From positions 2,426,726 through 2,490,725 of the forward strand of contig NZ_JQLY01000001.1 of NCBI RefSeq assembly GCF_000744455.1: 64,000 nt of DNA, written 5' to 3'. Within the stretch, counting starts at the first letter, position 1; every line of letters starts with the position of its first letter. This DNA is from Methanobacterium sp. SMA-27 (lineage in GTDB: Archaea > Methanobacteriota > Methanobacteria > Methanobacteriales > Methanobacteriaceae). A program made the translations under genes and the position numbers. The notes below the pieces were generated by a model. It ran no database searches and was not told the origin of the DNA. It was given only the letters and a program-made list of their open reading frames with translations. This document shows, piece by piece, positions 10,073 through 20,961 of the stretch.

Positions 10073-10552
10073 ATGCAAAAAATGGGCAGTGCAATAATAT
10101 TGATCATTTTAGGTTTAATTGTATTGGCCTTTCCTTTATTAGGACTCGTTCCATTAAGTCTACTTACTGGATTCATAGTTCTTATCCTAGGTATAGGTCT
10201 TATATTGGGTGGAATAGCAGAGATGGGTGAAAGTGCAGGTATGGGAATCCTGGAACTGATATTGGGAATAATTGCCTTAATATTGGGTATTGGATTCATA
10301 TTCAATCCTGCATTGTTCAGCTTTGTAGCTGGATTAATAGTATATATAGTTGGTTTATTCCTGATAATTGCCGGTATTATTGGTATTGTTTCAAAATCCG
10401 GTGGAAGCAGATGGAATGGGGTTTTAGCCCTAATTATTGGTATAATATACCTAATTGTGGGAGTTTTAATAGCAAATCCACTATACCTTGGAATATTAAT
10501 TGGTCTCTGGTTGTTATTCACAGGTATAATAATGCTTGTCAAGAAAGATTAA
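10073..10552 (+). CDS. DUF308/HdeD-like membrane protein
   Basis: A 159-residue, very hydrophobic protein with about six membrane helices. Short glycine-rich turns and a repeated [15 protein letters not shown] pattern resemble HdeD/DUF308 proteins. Function in methanogens is unknown; bacterial HdeD is linked to acid resistance. ATG 10073 is chosen over GTG 10043 because a near-perfect GGAGGTAGTGAT site lies directly before it. It ends in KKD and is followed by T-rich sequence (10580-10590) that may terminate transcription. Confidence 0.82.
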   Translation: MQKMGSAIILIILGLIVLAFPLLGLVPLSLLTGFIVLILGIGLILGGIAEMGESAGMGILELILGIIALILGIGFIFNPALFSFVAGLIVYIVGLFLIIAGIIGIVSKSGGSRWNGVLALIIGIIYLIVGVLIANPLYLGILIGLWLLFTGIIMLVKKD

Positions 10553-10920
10553 AAAAAAATTTAAATATCCAACAAACTCTATTTTTTTTTACTTTTTAAT
10601 TATCTAAATAATTTTTTTTAATTATTAGAATTGTTTTCTAAGTTTAATGGGATTTCAGTTTGATAACTATTGATCTATATTCGATAGGAAAGTTTATTTT
10701 GAAAGGAACCAATACAACACTTTAGAGTTGTTAATATTAACTAGTATGGATAATGCTTTCTAATATTGACTTATATCTGTAGTTAATATTTTAAATCGTA
10801 ATTAAGAAAAAATAGGATGATATTTTCGTAAAATTCAAAAAACAATCCTACACTTAAAATTAGATCCTCTTAAATAAACTGACCAGAGTTTTATTAAATC
10901 AAAATATTAAAAACCATCCA
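10553..10920. other. AT-rich intergenic region, no gene recognised
   Basis: About 370 bp of very AT-rich sequence between the DUF308 gene and nadE. A T8 run near 10582 may terminate the upstream gene. I see no coding or RNA signal. Confidence 0.45.
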
Positions 10921-10929
10921 GTGGTTGAA

Positions 10930-11751
10930 ATGCAAGAAGAAACAAATATTATTCTCCAAAGGGATCAAGAAAAAATTGCTAACAAAATTTCCAAATTTAT
11001 AGTAGATAAGCTGAAAGAATCTCAAACATCAGGGGTAGTTATTGGGCTTAGTGGAGGTTTAGACTCCTCAACAACAGCTTATTTATGCGCACGATCTCTT
11101 AAAAATGATCAGATTTTGGGTATTATCATGCCAACAGTTACAACTCCTGATGAAGATATTGAAGATGCAATAACTGTTGCAGAGGCCCTTGGAATTGAAT
11201 ATGAAATTATCCATGTAGATGATTTAATAGCACCTTTCAAGGATCTTTGTATCCATGCTGCTCAGAAGAAACAGGGAACATCACACAACAGGGAACTAGC
11301 TAATGCTAATCTAAAGGCAAGAATTAGAATGATGATACTGTATTATCATGCAAATGACCTGAATAGATTGGTTGTAGGAACAGGAAACAGAACTGAACTT
11401 CTTGTAGGATACTTCACTAAATATGGTGATGGTGGTGTAGATATATTGCCAATCGGAGATCTTTACAAGACAGAAGTGAGATTACTTGCATCGCACATTG
11501 AAGTACCTGTTGGGATAATTGAAAAACCCCCAACAGCAGGTTTGTGGGCGGGTCAGACAGATGAAGAAGAATTGGGTATAAAATATGAGCTTCTTGACAA
11601 AATATTGTGTCTAATGGTTGATAAAAAGATGGAAGACACGGATATTGCACAAAAGTTGGGTATATCTATTGAAGAAATTTTAAGGATAAGGGCTAAGGTT
11701 AATAGTTCTATACATAAGTTGAAACCAGCACCATCGCCTGAAACAATTTGA
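10930..11751 (+). CDS. nadE: NH3-dependent NAD+ synthetase
   Basis: About 273 residues. The ATP-pyrophosphatase P-loop is GLSGGLDSSTTAYL near residue 40. VVGTGNRTELLVGYFTKYGDGGVDI and KPPTAGLWAGQTDEEELG are hallmark NadE segments. It amidates deamido-NAD+ to NAD+ using ammonia; there is no glutaminase domain, as expected for the short form. GTG 10921 lies in frame upstream; no strong ribosome binding site decides between them, and translation of a nearly leaderless mRNA is possible. cutA follows after 28 bp in the same direction. Confidence 0.94.
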   Translation: MQEETNIILQRDQEKIANKISKFIVDKLKESQTSGVVIGLSGGLDSSTTAYLCARSLKNDQILGIIMPTVTTPDEDIEDAITVAEALGIEYEIIHVDDLIAPFKDLCIHAAQKKQGTSHNRELANANLKARIRMMILYYHANDLNRLVVGTGNRTELLVGYFTKYGDGGVDILPIGDLYKTEVRLLASHIEVPVGIIEKPPTAGLWAGQTDEEELGIKYELLDKILCLMVDKKMEDTDIAQKLGISIEEILRIRAKVNSSIHKLKPAPSPETI

Positions 11752-11779
11752 TCTTTTAAAATTATAAAAAGGTGTAATA

Positions 11780-12097
11780 ATGTATTCAATGGTTTATATA
11801 ACAACTTCAGGAGCTTTAGAATCCAAAAAAATCGCAAGAAAACTTTTAGAAGAAAAACTTGTAGCATGTATTAATATAATTCCAACAATAGAATCCGTCT
11901 ATCTTTGGAAAGGTACTATTGAGGAAGATTCAGAGTCAATTATGTTTGTTAAAACAAAGTCAGTATTAGTTGGAAAAGTAATAAAGAGAATAGAACAACT
12001 TCACAGTTATGAAATTCCATGTATATTAGAAATACGTGTAAATAATGGATCTAATAATTATTTAAAATGGATGGAAAGTGAGTTGGAATTAAAATAG
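11780..12097 (+). CDS. cutA: CutA1 divalent-ion tolerance protein
   Basis: A 105-residue trimeric ferredoxin-like protein with typical CutA sequence: YITTSGALESKKIARKLLEE, the LVACINIIPTIESVYLWKG core and a C-terminal YLKWMESEL. CutA binds divalent copper in vitro, but its cellular role is unclear. AAGGTGTAATA precedes the ATG. It is probably co-transcribed with nadE. Confidence 0.93.
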   Translation: MYSMVYITTSGALESKKIARKLLEEKLVACINIIPTIESVYLWKGTIEEDSESIMFVKTKSVLVGKVIKRIEQLHSYEIPCILEIRVNNGSNNYLKWMESELELK

Positions 12098-12280
12098 GGA
12101 TTATTTAATCGTGAATGTCCAGTAAATAAATATAGTTAATAAAAAAATATTTGAGATAGATTAATCTTGTAAAATTTATAATAATTATGTTCTGTTTAAA
12201 AATCAATATAATAATTTGATTTTGATATGATTTGAAAAATTAAATATTTCTACGTTTTAAGTTTATTTTGGGGTGATCGT

Positions 12281-15157
12281 TTGACGGACATTAAAATTGA
12301 AGAGAAATGGCAAAGGAAATGGCAAGAAGCGGGTATATTCCACTCTGATCCTAATAATAAAAAGAAAATATATGTAACAGTAGCATACCCCTATCCTAGT
12401 GGAGCAATGCACATTGGGCATGGAAGAACTTATACAGTTCCAGATGTTTATGCACGTTTTAAAAGAATGCAAGGATACAATGTCTTGTTTCCAATGGGTT
12501 GGCATGTAACAGGTGCTCCAGTTGTAGGGATTGCCAAACGTATCAAAAGAAGAGATCAGTGGACCATGGATATCTATAAAAATATTCATAAGGTGCCTGA
12601 AGAAGAGCTTGAAAAATTCATTGATCCAGAATATATTGTAGAGTATTTCAGTAGGGAATATCATGACGTAATGACCCGTATGGGTTATACAATTGATTGG
12701 AGAAGAGAATTCAAGACCCTGGATCCACATTATCAAAAATTTATAGAATGGCAGTTTAGAAAACTAAAAGAAAAGGACCTTGTACGTATAGGTGAACACC
12801 CTGTAAAGTACTGTCCAGAATGTGAAAATCCGGTGGGAGACCATGATCTTCTTGAAGGGGAAGGTGTTGGAATAAATGAACTAACACTTGTTAAGTTTGA
12901 ATTAGATGGGGAATATTTGGTTGCAGCAACATTCAGGCCTGAAACACTATTTGGGGCAACTAATTTATGGTTAAATCCTGATTCAGAATATATTAAAATC
13001 AATGTGAACAATAAAAATTGGATAATAGCCAAAGAGGCCTACAGTAACATATTGAATCAAAAAAAAGATATTTTAAAGGTATCGGATGTCAATGCAAGCG
13101 AATTAATTGGTAAACATGTAAAAAATCCTTTAACTGGTGATAAACATATAATACTTCCTGCATCATTTGTTGATCCTGAATATGCTACGGGAGTTGTTTA
13201 TTCTGTACCGGGACATGCTCCTGCAGATTTAATAGCATTGTTAGACCTTAAAAATGATGATAAGCAGCTTGAAAAATATAGTATAAAAGATCAAGTTTTA
13301 GGGATACAAGCAATCGGGATAATAAAACTTGAAGGATTCAGTAATGTACCTGCAAAGGATATGATTGATAGATATAATGTTGTAAATCAAAATGACATTA
13401 ACTTAAAAGAAGCTACTAACGAATTATACAAACTTGAGCATGCAAAAGGGGTTATGGATAAGGATACTGGTGTTTATCGGGGGCTTGGTGTTTCAGAAGC
13501 AAGGGATGAGATTATTAAACTCCTGACAAATGAAGGAAAAGGAGATATACTTTTTGAATTTGCAGAAAGACCTGTTATTTGTAGGTGTGGAACTAAATGT
13601 GTTGTTAAAATACTTAATGACCAGTGGTTTTTAAAGTACTCAGATGAGAGATGGAAGGAAGTTACTTATCAGTGTTTAGATGACATGAATATCATACCTG
13701 AAGAAGTTAGGGCTAACTTCAAGTATTATATTGGATGGCTTCAGGATTGGGCATGTTCAAGGAGAATCGGACTTGGAACCAAATTACCATGGAATAAAGA
13801 CTGGTTAATAGAGCCTTTAAGTGATTCAACTATTTACATGGCATATTATACAATAGCAAAATATATGAAAGATATTAATCCCGAGGATCTCAATGATCAA
13901 TTCTTTGATGAGATATTTTTAGGATTGAAATTTTCTGTAGCACCCACACATGGAATAAATCCGGAACTCACTAATGAGATGAAAGATGAATTCAATTATT
14001 GGTACCCTTTAAACTGGAGGCTTTCAGCCAAGGATTTGGTTGGAAATCACCTTTCATTCCATATATTCCATCATTCTGCAATATTCCCTCAGGAGAAATG
14101 GCCAAGGGGTATAGTTGTATTTGGAATGGGTCTATTGGAAGGTCATAAGATGTCCTCTTCCAAAGGGAATATTGTGATGCTGGAAGATGCAATAAAAACC
14201 TACGGATCGGATGTTATTAGACTGTTTTTAATGTCCTCAGCAGAACCTTGGCAAGATTTTGATTGGAGGGAAAATGAAGTAAAGGGAATTAGTAAACGTC
14301 TGGAATGGTTCCTTGAATTTTCACAGAGGGTAGAAAAAATTTACGGCTCAGAAATAATAGTTGAAGACCATGAAACTTTACCTAAAGTTAAAAAGTCTAT
14401 AAATAAGTGGATGTTGGCCCAAGTTAATATGCGAATTATGGATGCAACAAAAGCTATGGAAGGATTTCAAACAAGAAAAGCATTACAAGAGGCGTTTTTC
14501 TTATTTAAAAAGGATATAGATCATTTCTTTTTCAGAATTGAACATGAAACAGAAGATGCGGTGGCAATGGGAGAAATAGCTGAGGTTTTGGTTTACATTC
14601 TTGGGGTATGGATTCGTTTGATGGTCCCATTCGTTCCACATGGATGTGAGGAGCTTTGGGAAAGATATGGTGGTCATGAGTTGGTTTCAACTAAAATGTG
14701 GCCAGAGCACTATCAAGATCCAAAGGATGAAATAATTCAAAAGGGTGAAGAAATAGTACATGGACTCTCTCAGGATATAAACGAGATCAAAAAGGTTATC
14801 AACATTAAACCGACTAAAATTCATGTTTATGTTGCGCCAGAATGGAAATGGAAACTATTTGATATTGCAAACAACATTGGCAAACCAGATATAGGTAAAA
14901 TAATGCAAGAAGCTATAAAACAAAATGTCCATGATAACAAAAAGGAAATAGCAGAATTTGCAAAGAAGATTGGAAAAGAAATGACTAAAATCAAGTATTT
15001 AGGAATGATAGATGAATATTCCGTCCTTAACAATTCAATTGAATTCCTTTCTGGAGAGGCTGATGCTGAGGTAATTATCTACGATAAGCCTACCTATGAT
15101 CCTCAGGGTAAATCGCGTAATGCAATGCCATATAAACCAGCCATTTATATAGAATAA
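12281..15157 (+). CDS. leuS: Leucyl-tRNA synthetase
   Basis: A 958-residue class I aminoacyl-tRNA synthetase of archaeal type. The HIGH motif is in [17 protein letters not shown] (residues ~40-56), and the KMSSSKGN signature lies near residue 625. The CP1 editing insert (residues ~190-450) includes the [14 protein letters not shown] block. A long C-terminal domain follows the anticodon-binding helices. The start is TTG at 12281, fixed by GGGGTGATCG immediately upstream. Length matches archaeal LeuRS, and the frame is intact. Confidence 0.97.
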   Translation: MTDIKIEEKWQRKWQEAGIFHSDPNNKKKIYVTVAYPYPSGAMHIGHGRTYTVPDVYARFKRMQGYNVLFPMGWHVTGAPVVGIAKRIKRRDQWTMDIYKNIHKVPEEELEKFIDPEYIVEYFSREYHDVMTRMGYTIDWRREFKTLDPHYQKFIEWQFRKLKEKDLVRIGEHPVKYCPECENPVGDHDLLEGEGVGINELTLVKFELDGEYLVAATFRPETLFGATNLWLNPDSEYIKINVNNKNWIIAKEAYSNILNQKKDILKVSDVNASELIGKHVKNPLTGDKHIILPASFVDPEYATGVVYSVPGHAPADLIALLDLKNDDKQLEKYSIKDQVLGIQAIGIIKLEGFSNVPAKDMIDRYNVVNQNDINLKEATNELYKLEHAKGVMDKDTGVYRGLGVSEARDEIIKLLTNEGKGDILFEFAERPVICRCGTKCVVKILNDQWFLKYSDERWKEVTYQCLDDMNIIPEEVRANFKYYIGWLQDWACSRRIGLGTKLPWNKDWLIEPLSDSTIYMAYYTIAKYMKDINPEDLNDQFFDEIFLGLKFSVAPTHGINPELTNEMKDEFNYWYPLNWRLSAKDLVGNHLSFHIFHHSAIFPQEKWPRGIVVFGMGLLEGHKMSSSKGNIVMLEDAIKTYGSDVIRLFLMSSAEPWQDFDWRENEVKGISKRLEWFLEFSQRVEKIYGSEIIVEDHETLPKVKKSINKWMLAQVNMRIMDATKAMEGFQTRKALQEAFFLFKKDIDHFFFRIEHETEDAVAMGEIAEVLVYILGVWIRLMVPFVPHGCEELWERYGGHELVSTKMWPEHYQDPKDEIIQKGEEIVHGLSQDINEIKKVINIKPTKIHVYVAPEWKWKLFDIANNIGKPDIGKIMQEAIKQNVHDNKKEIAEFAKKIGKEMTKIKYLGMIDEYSVLNNSIEFLSGEADAEVIIYDKPTYDPQGKSRNAMPYKPAIYIE

Positions 15158-15205
15158 TTTATTTCATTTTATAATTTTTAAGTTGGTAAATTTCAGATCA
15201 AACAC

Positions 15206-15458
15206 ATGTCAGAGGAACATTCTAATAAATTATCAAGATACAAGGCAACATTTAACCTTTCAGAACCAAGATCCATTTCAAACTTTGAAGCTCTTAGAAT
15301 TTCAGATCCTGATGGATGGTTAGTTTAATTGATAATAACAGAATTATCGGTTACAACTACTCTAAAACCATGGGATATGAAGGATTTTTAGGATATTCCA
15401 AAAACCCTCTTCCAACACTTTGGGGCGTAGTAAGTGATATAAATAATACTAAAACTTA
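15206..15458 (+). pseudogene. Frameshifted hypothetical gene
   Basis: ATG 15206 opens a 40-codon frame (MSEEHSNKLSRY...DPDGWLV) ending at TAA 15326. The protein-like sequence continues in another frame (NRIIGYNYSKTMGYEGF...VVSDINNTKT) to TAA 15456. A single frameshift near 15320-15330 would join them into about 83 residues. No family was recognised. It could be decay or a sequencing error. Confidence 0.5.
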
Positions 15459-15524
15459 AAAAGAGGTATTTAGGAAATCATCTTAAAGTGATAAATTGAT
15501 TATGATGCCGTGGAGGGGTTAATT

Positions 15525-16316
15525 TTAATATTTTTTAGTTTGAAGTTTCAGAAAGTTCTTGAGGATACCAACATCTTCAACTTCTGTTTCAACAATATCT
15601 CCTACATTCATAGGTCCTACACCTGGAGGAGTTCCAGTTGATATTATATCTCCAGGTTTTAATGTCATTATATTTGATATAAATTCTATCAATTCGTAAA
15701 CATCAAATATCATATTTTTGGTGTTGGAATTTTGTTTCAATTCTTTGTTAAGTCTTAATGAAATTTTTTGGTTCATTGGATCCATCTCTGTTTCGATCCA
15801 AGGCCCTAATGGTGCGAAGGTATCAAAACTTTTTGCTCTGGTCCATTGGATATCCTTCCTCTGTTTGTCCCTTGCAGTAACATCATTAACAACAGTATAA
15901 CCGCCAATGTATTCAGGGGCATATTCAGATTTAACATTATGAGTTTCTTTTGAAATAACTATTCCAAGTTCTGCCTCATGATCAACTTGTGTAGAAGATC
16001 TGGGATAAATTATAGCATTTAAATGCCCTATAACTGCTGTTGATGGTTTTATAAAAATAATGGGTTCTTCAGGGAGGTCCATATCAAGTTCATTTGCATG
16101 GTCCATGTAATTTAGACCAATGCACACAATTTTCGAAGGAGCTATAGGGGCAATTATCTCTACTTCCTGAAGTTGATAGCTGTTTAAAAGTTCCAGTTCA
16201 TCTACATTCAAGGTATTTATTGCTTCGATCATAGAGGAATTGATTTCCGTTATTTTTTGATTTTCTATAAAACCTGTTTTTGTTTTCCCTTGTGTTTTAA
16301 ATCCCACTAGTTTCAT
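15525..16316 (-). CDS. Fumarylacetoacetate hydrolase (FAH) family protein
   Basis: About 263 residues with the FAH catalytic fold at the C-terminal two-thirds. KIVCIGLNYMDHANEL starts the domain, DHEAELGIVI supplies metal-binding acidic residues, and YTVVNDVTARDKQ and ISTGTPPGVGPM are family signatures. Members hydrolyse or decarboxylate 2-oxo/acylpyruvate-type compounds; the substrate here is unknown. ATG 16316 is preferred to GTG 16325 because GGTGTGAT sits at normal spacing. It lies 23 bp after hisG on the same strand and is probably co-transcribed, with no obvious link to histidine synthesis. Confidence 0.9.
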   Translation of the reverse strand: MKLVGFKTQGKTKTGFIENQKITEINSSMIEAINTLNVDELELLNSYQLQEVEIIAPIAPSKIVCIGLNYMDHANELDMDLPEEPIIFIKPSTAVIGHLNAIIYPRSSTQVDHEAELGIVISKETHNVKSEYAPEYIGGYTVVNDVTARDKQRKDIQWTRAKSFDTFAPLGPWIETEMDPMNQKISLRLNKELKQNSNTKNMIFDVYELIEFISNIMTLKPGDIISTGTPPGVGPMNVGDIVETEVEDVGILKNFLKLQTKKY

Positions 16317-16339
16317 TGAAATCACACCATATGAATCAT

Positions 16340-17200
16340 TTAAATGATTCTCTCAATTGGTACTACTAAAATGTCACGAGCACCTATCTTTTTGAGATGA
16401 TTTACAAGATTAAAAACTTCTTTTTCATCAACAACAGCATGAACAGCTACAACATCATTATCAGAAAGTACATTTGAAACAGTAGGTCCTGTGAGTCCGG
16501 GCATGGCTTTTTTAACATCGTCGAGGAATTTTTTGTTGACATTCATCATAACAAGTTTTTTACCCTCTGCATCTAAAACTCCTTTTATTCCGGTTCTTAT
16601 GGCTTCAATTTTATCATTGTTGACTTTATAACTTTTTTTATTTGCAATGAGTTTAATTGAGCTTTCAAGGATCGTGTCAATGATTTTTAGATGATTCATT
16701 TTCAATGTGGTTCCGGTACTTGTAAGGTCTGTAATTATATCTGCAACGCCAATAAAGGGTGCTATTTCTGTAGATCCACTTAATTCTACTATTTTAGCTT
16801 CAATCCCTTTGTTCTTGAAATATCGTTTTGTTAAATTGGGGAATTCAGTTGCAACCACGGCACCATCTTCAATATCCGAAATTGTATTAGTGCATGAATC
16901 TTCTGGAACAGCTAATACTAGTTTTGCACTTCCAAAGTTCAGATCTTCCAATATCTCAACCGATGCACTATTCTCTTCTATGAGATCTAGGCCGGTCATT
17001 CCTAGATCTGCCGCACCATCTGCAACAAATTCCGGTATGTCAGCCGCTCTTGTGAACATAACACTTATCTCTTCATCATAAGTCTCGGAAAATAGTCTTC
17101 GATTGGCAGTATCCTTTACTCCAATCCCTGCTTTACCTAAAAGTTTGACAGCAGGTTCGCTGATCCTTCCTTTGGAAGGCAATGCTATTCTTATCTGCAT
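16340..17200 (-). CDS. hisG: ATP phosphoribosyltransferase, long form
   Basis: A 286-residue HisG, first enzyme of histidine biosynthesis, joining ATP and PRPP. The N-terminal IALPSKGRI and the central DLTSTGTTLKMNHL (PRPP-binding signature) are clear. The last ~75 residues (KKAMPGLTGPTVSNVL...VVPIERII) form the ACT-like regulatory domain that gives histidine feedback in the long form. AGGAGGATTTAA precedes the ATG. Confidence 0.96.
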   Translation of the reverse strand: MQIRIALPSKGRISEPAVKLLGKAGIGVKDTANRRLFSETYDEEISVMFTRAADIPEFVADGAADLGMTGLDLIEENSASVEILEDLNFGSAKLVLAVPEDSCTNTISDIEDGAVVATEFPNLTKRYFKNKGIEAKIVELSGSTEIAPFIGVADIITDLTSTGTTLKMNHLKIIDTILESSIKLIANKKSYKVNNDKIEAIRTGIKGVLDAEGKKLVMMNVNKKFLDDVKKAMPGLTGPTVSNVLSDNDVVAVHAVVDEKEVFNLVNHLKKIGARDILVVPIERII

Positions 17201-17320
17201 TTAAATCCTCCTATTTCTAAAAATGTTTAAATCATGATTTAGTACTATTAAATTGATAACATGATAAAGTTGAACTGTTAAATATTTATGTTCTTCCCTC
17301 AATTCATATATGGTGTGAAA

Positions 17321-18613
17321 ATGGAAAGCAAAAACATTCTTATAAAAGATGCAACAATCATTGCTGATGAAATAATAAAAGGCTCATTATTAATCGAAAA
17401 CGATAAAATAGTGGAAATTTCCGACAAAATCGGAATTAGTGATGCAGAAGAGTTAATACTCGCAGATGACAAGATTTTACTCCCTGGACTTGTTAACACT
17501 CACACACATCTTTCAATGACACTCATGAGAGGCCTTGCAGATGATATCCCTCTTGATTCCTGGTTGAATAATCATATTTGGCCTGTTGAAGCAAATCTTA
17601 AAGGGGAACATTGTTACGTTGGAGCATTATTAGCCTGTGCAGAAATGATCAAATCTGGAACAACATGCTTCAATGATATGTATTTTTTTATGGATCAAGT
17701 TGCAAAAGCTGCTGATGAAGCGGGTATTCGTGGAATGCTTTCACATGGAATGATAGACTTTGGTGACGAAGAGAAGAGAAAAAATGAATTCAAGGAAACA
17801 AGGCGTATTATAAAAAAATGTCATAATACTGGAGATGGCAGGATTAAAGTTGCATTTGGGCCTCATTCCCCATATACATGTTCACAAGAATTACTTGAAG
17901 GAGTAAAGAAGGAATCAAATAAATATGGAGTTAGAATACACATTCATGTCTCTGAAACTCAGAAAGAAGTTTCAGACATTCAAGAGATACATGGAAAACG
18001 TCCTTTTGAGTATTTAAATGATATAAATTTTTTAGGAGAGGAAGTAACGGCTGCTCATGCAGTGTGGGTTTCAGATTCTGAAATCGATATAATTAAGGAA
18101 AAAAATGTTAAGTTATCTCATAATCCTTCAAGTAACATGAAACTTTCATCGGGAATTTCTCCGGTTGCAAAACTTTTAGATAAAGAAGTTTGTGTGTCTT
18201 TGGGTACTGATGGCCCTGCATCAAACAACAATATGGATTTATTTGAGGAGATGAAAATTTCTGCACTTCTTCAGAAGGTAAATACCATGGATCCAACTGT
18301 TCTGTCAGCTGAAAATGTTTATAAAATGGCTACTATTAATGGTGCTAATTCACTTGGCCTTGAAAATGAAATAGGAAGTATAGGAGTTGGCAAAAAGGCT
18401 GATATTGTCTTAGTTAACAAGAAAATACCCAAATTAACTCCATTTAGAAATCCTATTTCTCATCTGGTATATTCTGCTAGCGGGGGTGATGTTGATACAG
18501 TGTTATGCAATGGGGAGATACTTATGAAAAATAAGGAACTTTTAACAATTGATGAAGCAAGAGTAATTGAGATTGCAGAAAATGCTTCAGAAGATCTTCT
18601 ATCGAAATGTTGA
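17321..18613 (+). CDS. dadD: Amidohydrolase: 5'-deoxyadenosine / S-adenosylhomocysteine / methylthioadenosine deaminase
   Basis: A 430-residue metal-dependent deaminase of the MtaD/DadD family. Metal ligands are in NTHTHLSMTLMRG (residues ~57-69), HIHVSET and AHAVW, with the catalytic-site block GTDGPASNNNMDLFEEM near residue 300. In Methanocaldococcus the homologue deaminates 5'-deoxyadenosine, SAH and MTA, recycling by-products of radical-SAM and methylation reactions. That substrate range is inferred here. ATG 17321 is preferred over 17288 because GGTGTGAAA precedes it. A HAD phosphatase follows after 37 bp. Confidence 0.88.
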   Translation: MESKNILIKDATIIADEIIKGSLLIENDKIVEISDKIGISDAEELILADDKILLPGLVNTHTHLSMTLMRGLADDIPLDSWLNNHIWPVEANLKGEHCYVGALLACAEMIKSGTTCFNDMYFFMDQVAKAADEAGIRGMLSHGMIDFGDEEKRKNEFKETRRIIKKCHNTGDGRIKVAFGPHSPYTCSQELLEGVKKESNKYGVRIHIHVSETQKEVSDIQEIHGKRPFEYLNDINFLGEEVTAAHAVWVSDSEIDIIKEKNVKLSHNPSSNMKLSSGISPVAKLLDKEVCVSLGTDGPASNNNMDLFEEMKISALLQKVNTMDPTVLSAENVYKMATINGANSLGLENEIGSIGVGKKADIVLVNKKIPKLTPFRNPISHLVYSASGGDVDTVLCNGEILMKNKELLTIDEARVIEIAENASEDLLSKC

Positions 18614-18650
18614 ACTATTTTTATGGGAATGAAGCCTAATGGGGTATAAA

Positions 18651-19331
18651 ATGGATAAATTAGTTTTATTTGACATTGATAAAACATTACTGGTTGGTTC
18701 AACATTTCATTATGCTGCTTTAACAGAAGCATTATCCCAAGTATATGGAATAAAAAACCCTAGTTCTATTCCAAATATGCAGGGAATGACAGATCTCAAA
18801 ATTATTTGTACAACACTTGCATTGGAAAAACTGGATTTAGATACAATAAAATCTGGTTTAGACGAATGCATGGATTTGATGTATTTGAATTTTAAGGTAG
18901 CTCTTCAAAATAAAGATTTAATAGTGTTAGATGGTGTGAGACTATTGCTTGAAAATCTTCAGAGACTTGAAATACCAATGGGTCTTGTTACAGGAAACAT
19001 GGAAGCCATAGCCTGGTTGAAACTTGAAAAAGTAGGTTTAAAAAAATATTTCCAGTTTGGTGGATTTGGAGACAGAGTTATGAAAAGAAGTAGTCTGGTT
19101 AAGGACGCTATTGCAGAGTCTGAAAAAAATTTAGGTAAAATTAATTATGAAAATATTTTTTTGATTGGTGACACATCGCGAGACATATTAGGTGGTCAGA
19201 AAGTGGGAGTTAAAACAATTGGAGTAGCCACTGGAGATTTTTCTAATCATGAACTTATTCTTGCTGGTGCTGATTTCATTCTTGATGATCTTAAAGACAC
19301 AAAAACCGTTTTGGACATTATTTTGAATTGA
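18651..19331 (+). CDS. HAD-superfamily phosphatase-like hydrolase
   Basis: About 226 residues. HAD motif I is LVLFDIDKTLL at the N-terminus (nucleophile Asp and general acid Asp). Motif II is PMGLVTGNME, and motif IV is IFLIGDTSRDILGG near the C-terminus. A helical cap domain lies between motifs I and II, as in phosphoglycolate-phosphatase-like enzymes. The substrate is not identifiable. The start follows a GGGGTATAAA site; an in-frame upstream codon at 18639 is less likely. Co-transcription with the deaminase is likely. Confidence 0.87.
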   Translation: MDKLVLFDIDKTLLVGSTFHYAALTEALSQVYGIKNPSSIPNMQGMTDLKIICTTLALEKLDLDTIKSGLDECMDLMYLNFKVALQNKDLIVLDGVRLLLENLQRLEIPMGLVTGNMEAIAWLKLEKVGLKKYFQFGGFGDRVMKRSSLVKDAIAESEKNLGKINYENIFLIGDTSRDILGGQKVGVKTIGVATGDFSNHELILAGADFILDDLKDTKTVLDIILN

Positions 19332-19438
19332 TATGATTGATGATATAAACTGTTTTTTTTCTTTCAATTAACTCAGTTTTTAGAATAAATCATATTTTAT
19401 TGAATGAGTTACATACATTTATAAAAGGAGGGAATTTA

Positions 19439-20782
19439 TTGGGATCCTATTTCAGAGAAGATATCGAAACTTTACCGCGAGATGAGTTAGATGAGCTTGT
19501 TGATGAACGCATACGTTACACAGTGGAATATGCCTATGAAAATTCACCTTTCTATAGGAAATGGTTCGATAAAACTGGTACAATCCCCTCTGATGTTCAA
19601 GATCACGAGGATCTCAGAGAACTACCAGTTGTCTCAGGCGAAGTTATAAGGGAGAACCAGCCTCCAGAGACTAATATATTTGAGTTTAAATCTACTTCGT
19701 GGAAAAATGTTTTCACAATACATGAAACTAGTGGAACCAGCGGTGTTCCAAAATCATTTTTCCTGACTTGGGGCGATTGGCAGCGTTATTCAGAGAAGTA
19801 TGCTCGTGCATTCGTATCTCAGAACTTTGAATCAGGTGACAGAGTTGTTGTGTGTGCATCGTATGGTATGAACATTGGTGCAAATACAATGACTCTTGCA
19901 GCTCAAAAAATTGGTATGACCATAATTCCTGAGGGTAAATGCACTTTTCCAGTTAGAATTATTAAGAACTATGAGCCAACTGGCATCGTTGGAAGTGTAT
20001 TCAAACTGCTGCGTCTTGCACATAGGATGGAGTCTGAGGGAATTAAACCTTCAGAATCAAGTATAAAGAGACTTATAGCTGGTGGAGAAAGTTTTCCTGA
20101 GGAATCACGTAATTACCTACAGGAAGTATGGGATGTTCCAGTTTACAATACATATGGAAGTACAGAAGGTACTATGTGTGGGGAGTGTATTAAAAAGAGC
20201 GGATTACATGTGCCTGAGGATCTTGTTCACCTTGATGTATATAATCCTCAGCTAGAAAACTTTGTAGAAGATGATGAATGCGGTAGAATTGTTCTAACAA
20301 CTCTTTTACCTTTAGGTGGAAAAACAGGAAATTTGCTCATTAATTATGATACTGATGACACAACCACAGTAGTATCACGCCATAGATGTAAATGTGGAAG
20401 AACTCATATGAGAATAATGAATCCTCAGAGGGAATCAGAAACTGTATGGGTTTCTGGTTTCCCATTTAACAAGGTAGATGTTGAACAGGGAGTTTTTCAA
20501 CGTGAAAACATGGATTATTTAACAGGAGAATATGAAGCATTTATATATGGGGATAATGATAAGGCAACTTTAAAAGTTAGGGTTGAATGTGATGATCCTG
20601 TTAGTTGTGATAAGGACATAGTTGAAAACAATTTTATCAAAACATTCTTTAAATACAAAGCCGGTCTACAGCAAGCACACACAGATGGAACATTTAACAT
20701 AATGTTCGATTTTACTGAATCAGAAGGTCTAGAATTTTATAGAATCAAGGGAAGACCTAAACGTTTGATAGACCGCCGATGA
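19439..20782 (+). CDS. Phenylacetate-CoA ligase-like enzyme, probable coenzyme F390 synthetase
   Basis: A 447-residue adenylate-forming enzyme. The phosphate-binding loop is HETSGTSGVPKSFF, YNTYGSTEGTMCGEC is the A5 motif, and GRTHMR lies before the C-terminal domain. Clustered cysteines (CGEC; RCKCGRTH) may bind metal. In Methanothermobacter, homologous genes encode coenzyme F390 synthetase, which adenylylates F420 under oxidative or hydrogen-limited stress. That makes F390 synthesis the leading guess, with an aryl-CoA ligase as alternative. TTG 19439 is chosen because AAAGGAGGGAA at 19424-19434 fits it well; the frame is open from TTG 19400. Confidence 0.75.
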   Translation: MGSYFREDIETLPRDELDELVDERIRYTVEYAYENSPFYRKWFDKTGTIPSDVQDHEDLRELPVVSGEVIRENQPPETNIFEFKSTSWKNVFTIHETSGTSGVPKSFFLTWGDWQRYSEKYARAFVSQNFESGDRVVVCASYGMNIGANTMTLAAQKIGMTIIPEGKCTFPVRIIKNYEPTGIVGSVFKLLRLAHRMESEGIKPSESSIKRLIAGGESFPEESRNYLQEVWDVPVYNTYGSTEGTMCGECIKKSGLHVPEDLVHLDVYNPQLENFVEDDECGRIVLTTLLPLGGKTGNLLINYDTDDTTTVVSRHRCKCGRTHMRIMNPQRESETVWVSGFPFNKVDVEQGVFQRENMDYLTGEYEAFIYGDNDKATLKVRVECDDPVSCDKDIVENNFIKTFFKYKAGLQQAHTDGTFNIMFDFTESEGLEFYRIKGRPKRLIDRR

Positions 20783-20961
20783 TTTTAACATAACTTACAA
20801 TTTTTTTATAATTCAATAAATACGAAGAATTTAATTATTCACATGAATTTTCCAAAAAAAAAATATATTATGATGTAATTGATAGAAGAATTTTTTATTT
20901 CCAAAATAAAGTTTCATTTCCAATTTTAATGAAATAAAAAGGGAATATAGGAGAAATGAAC

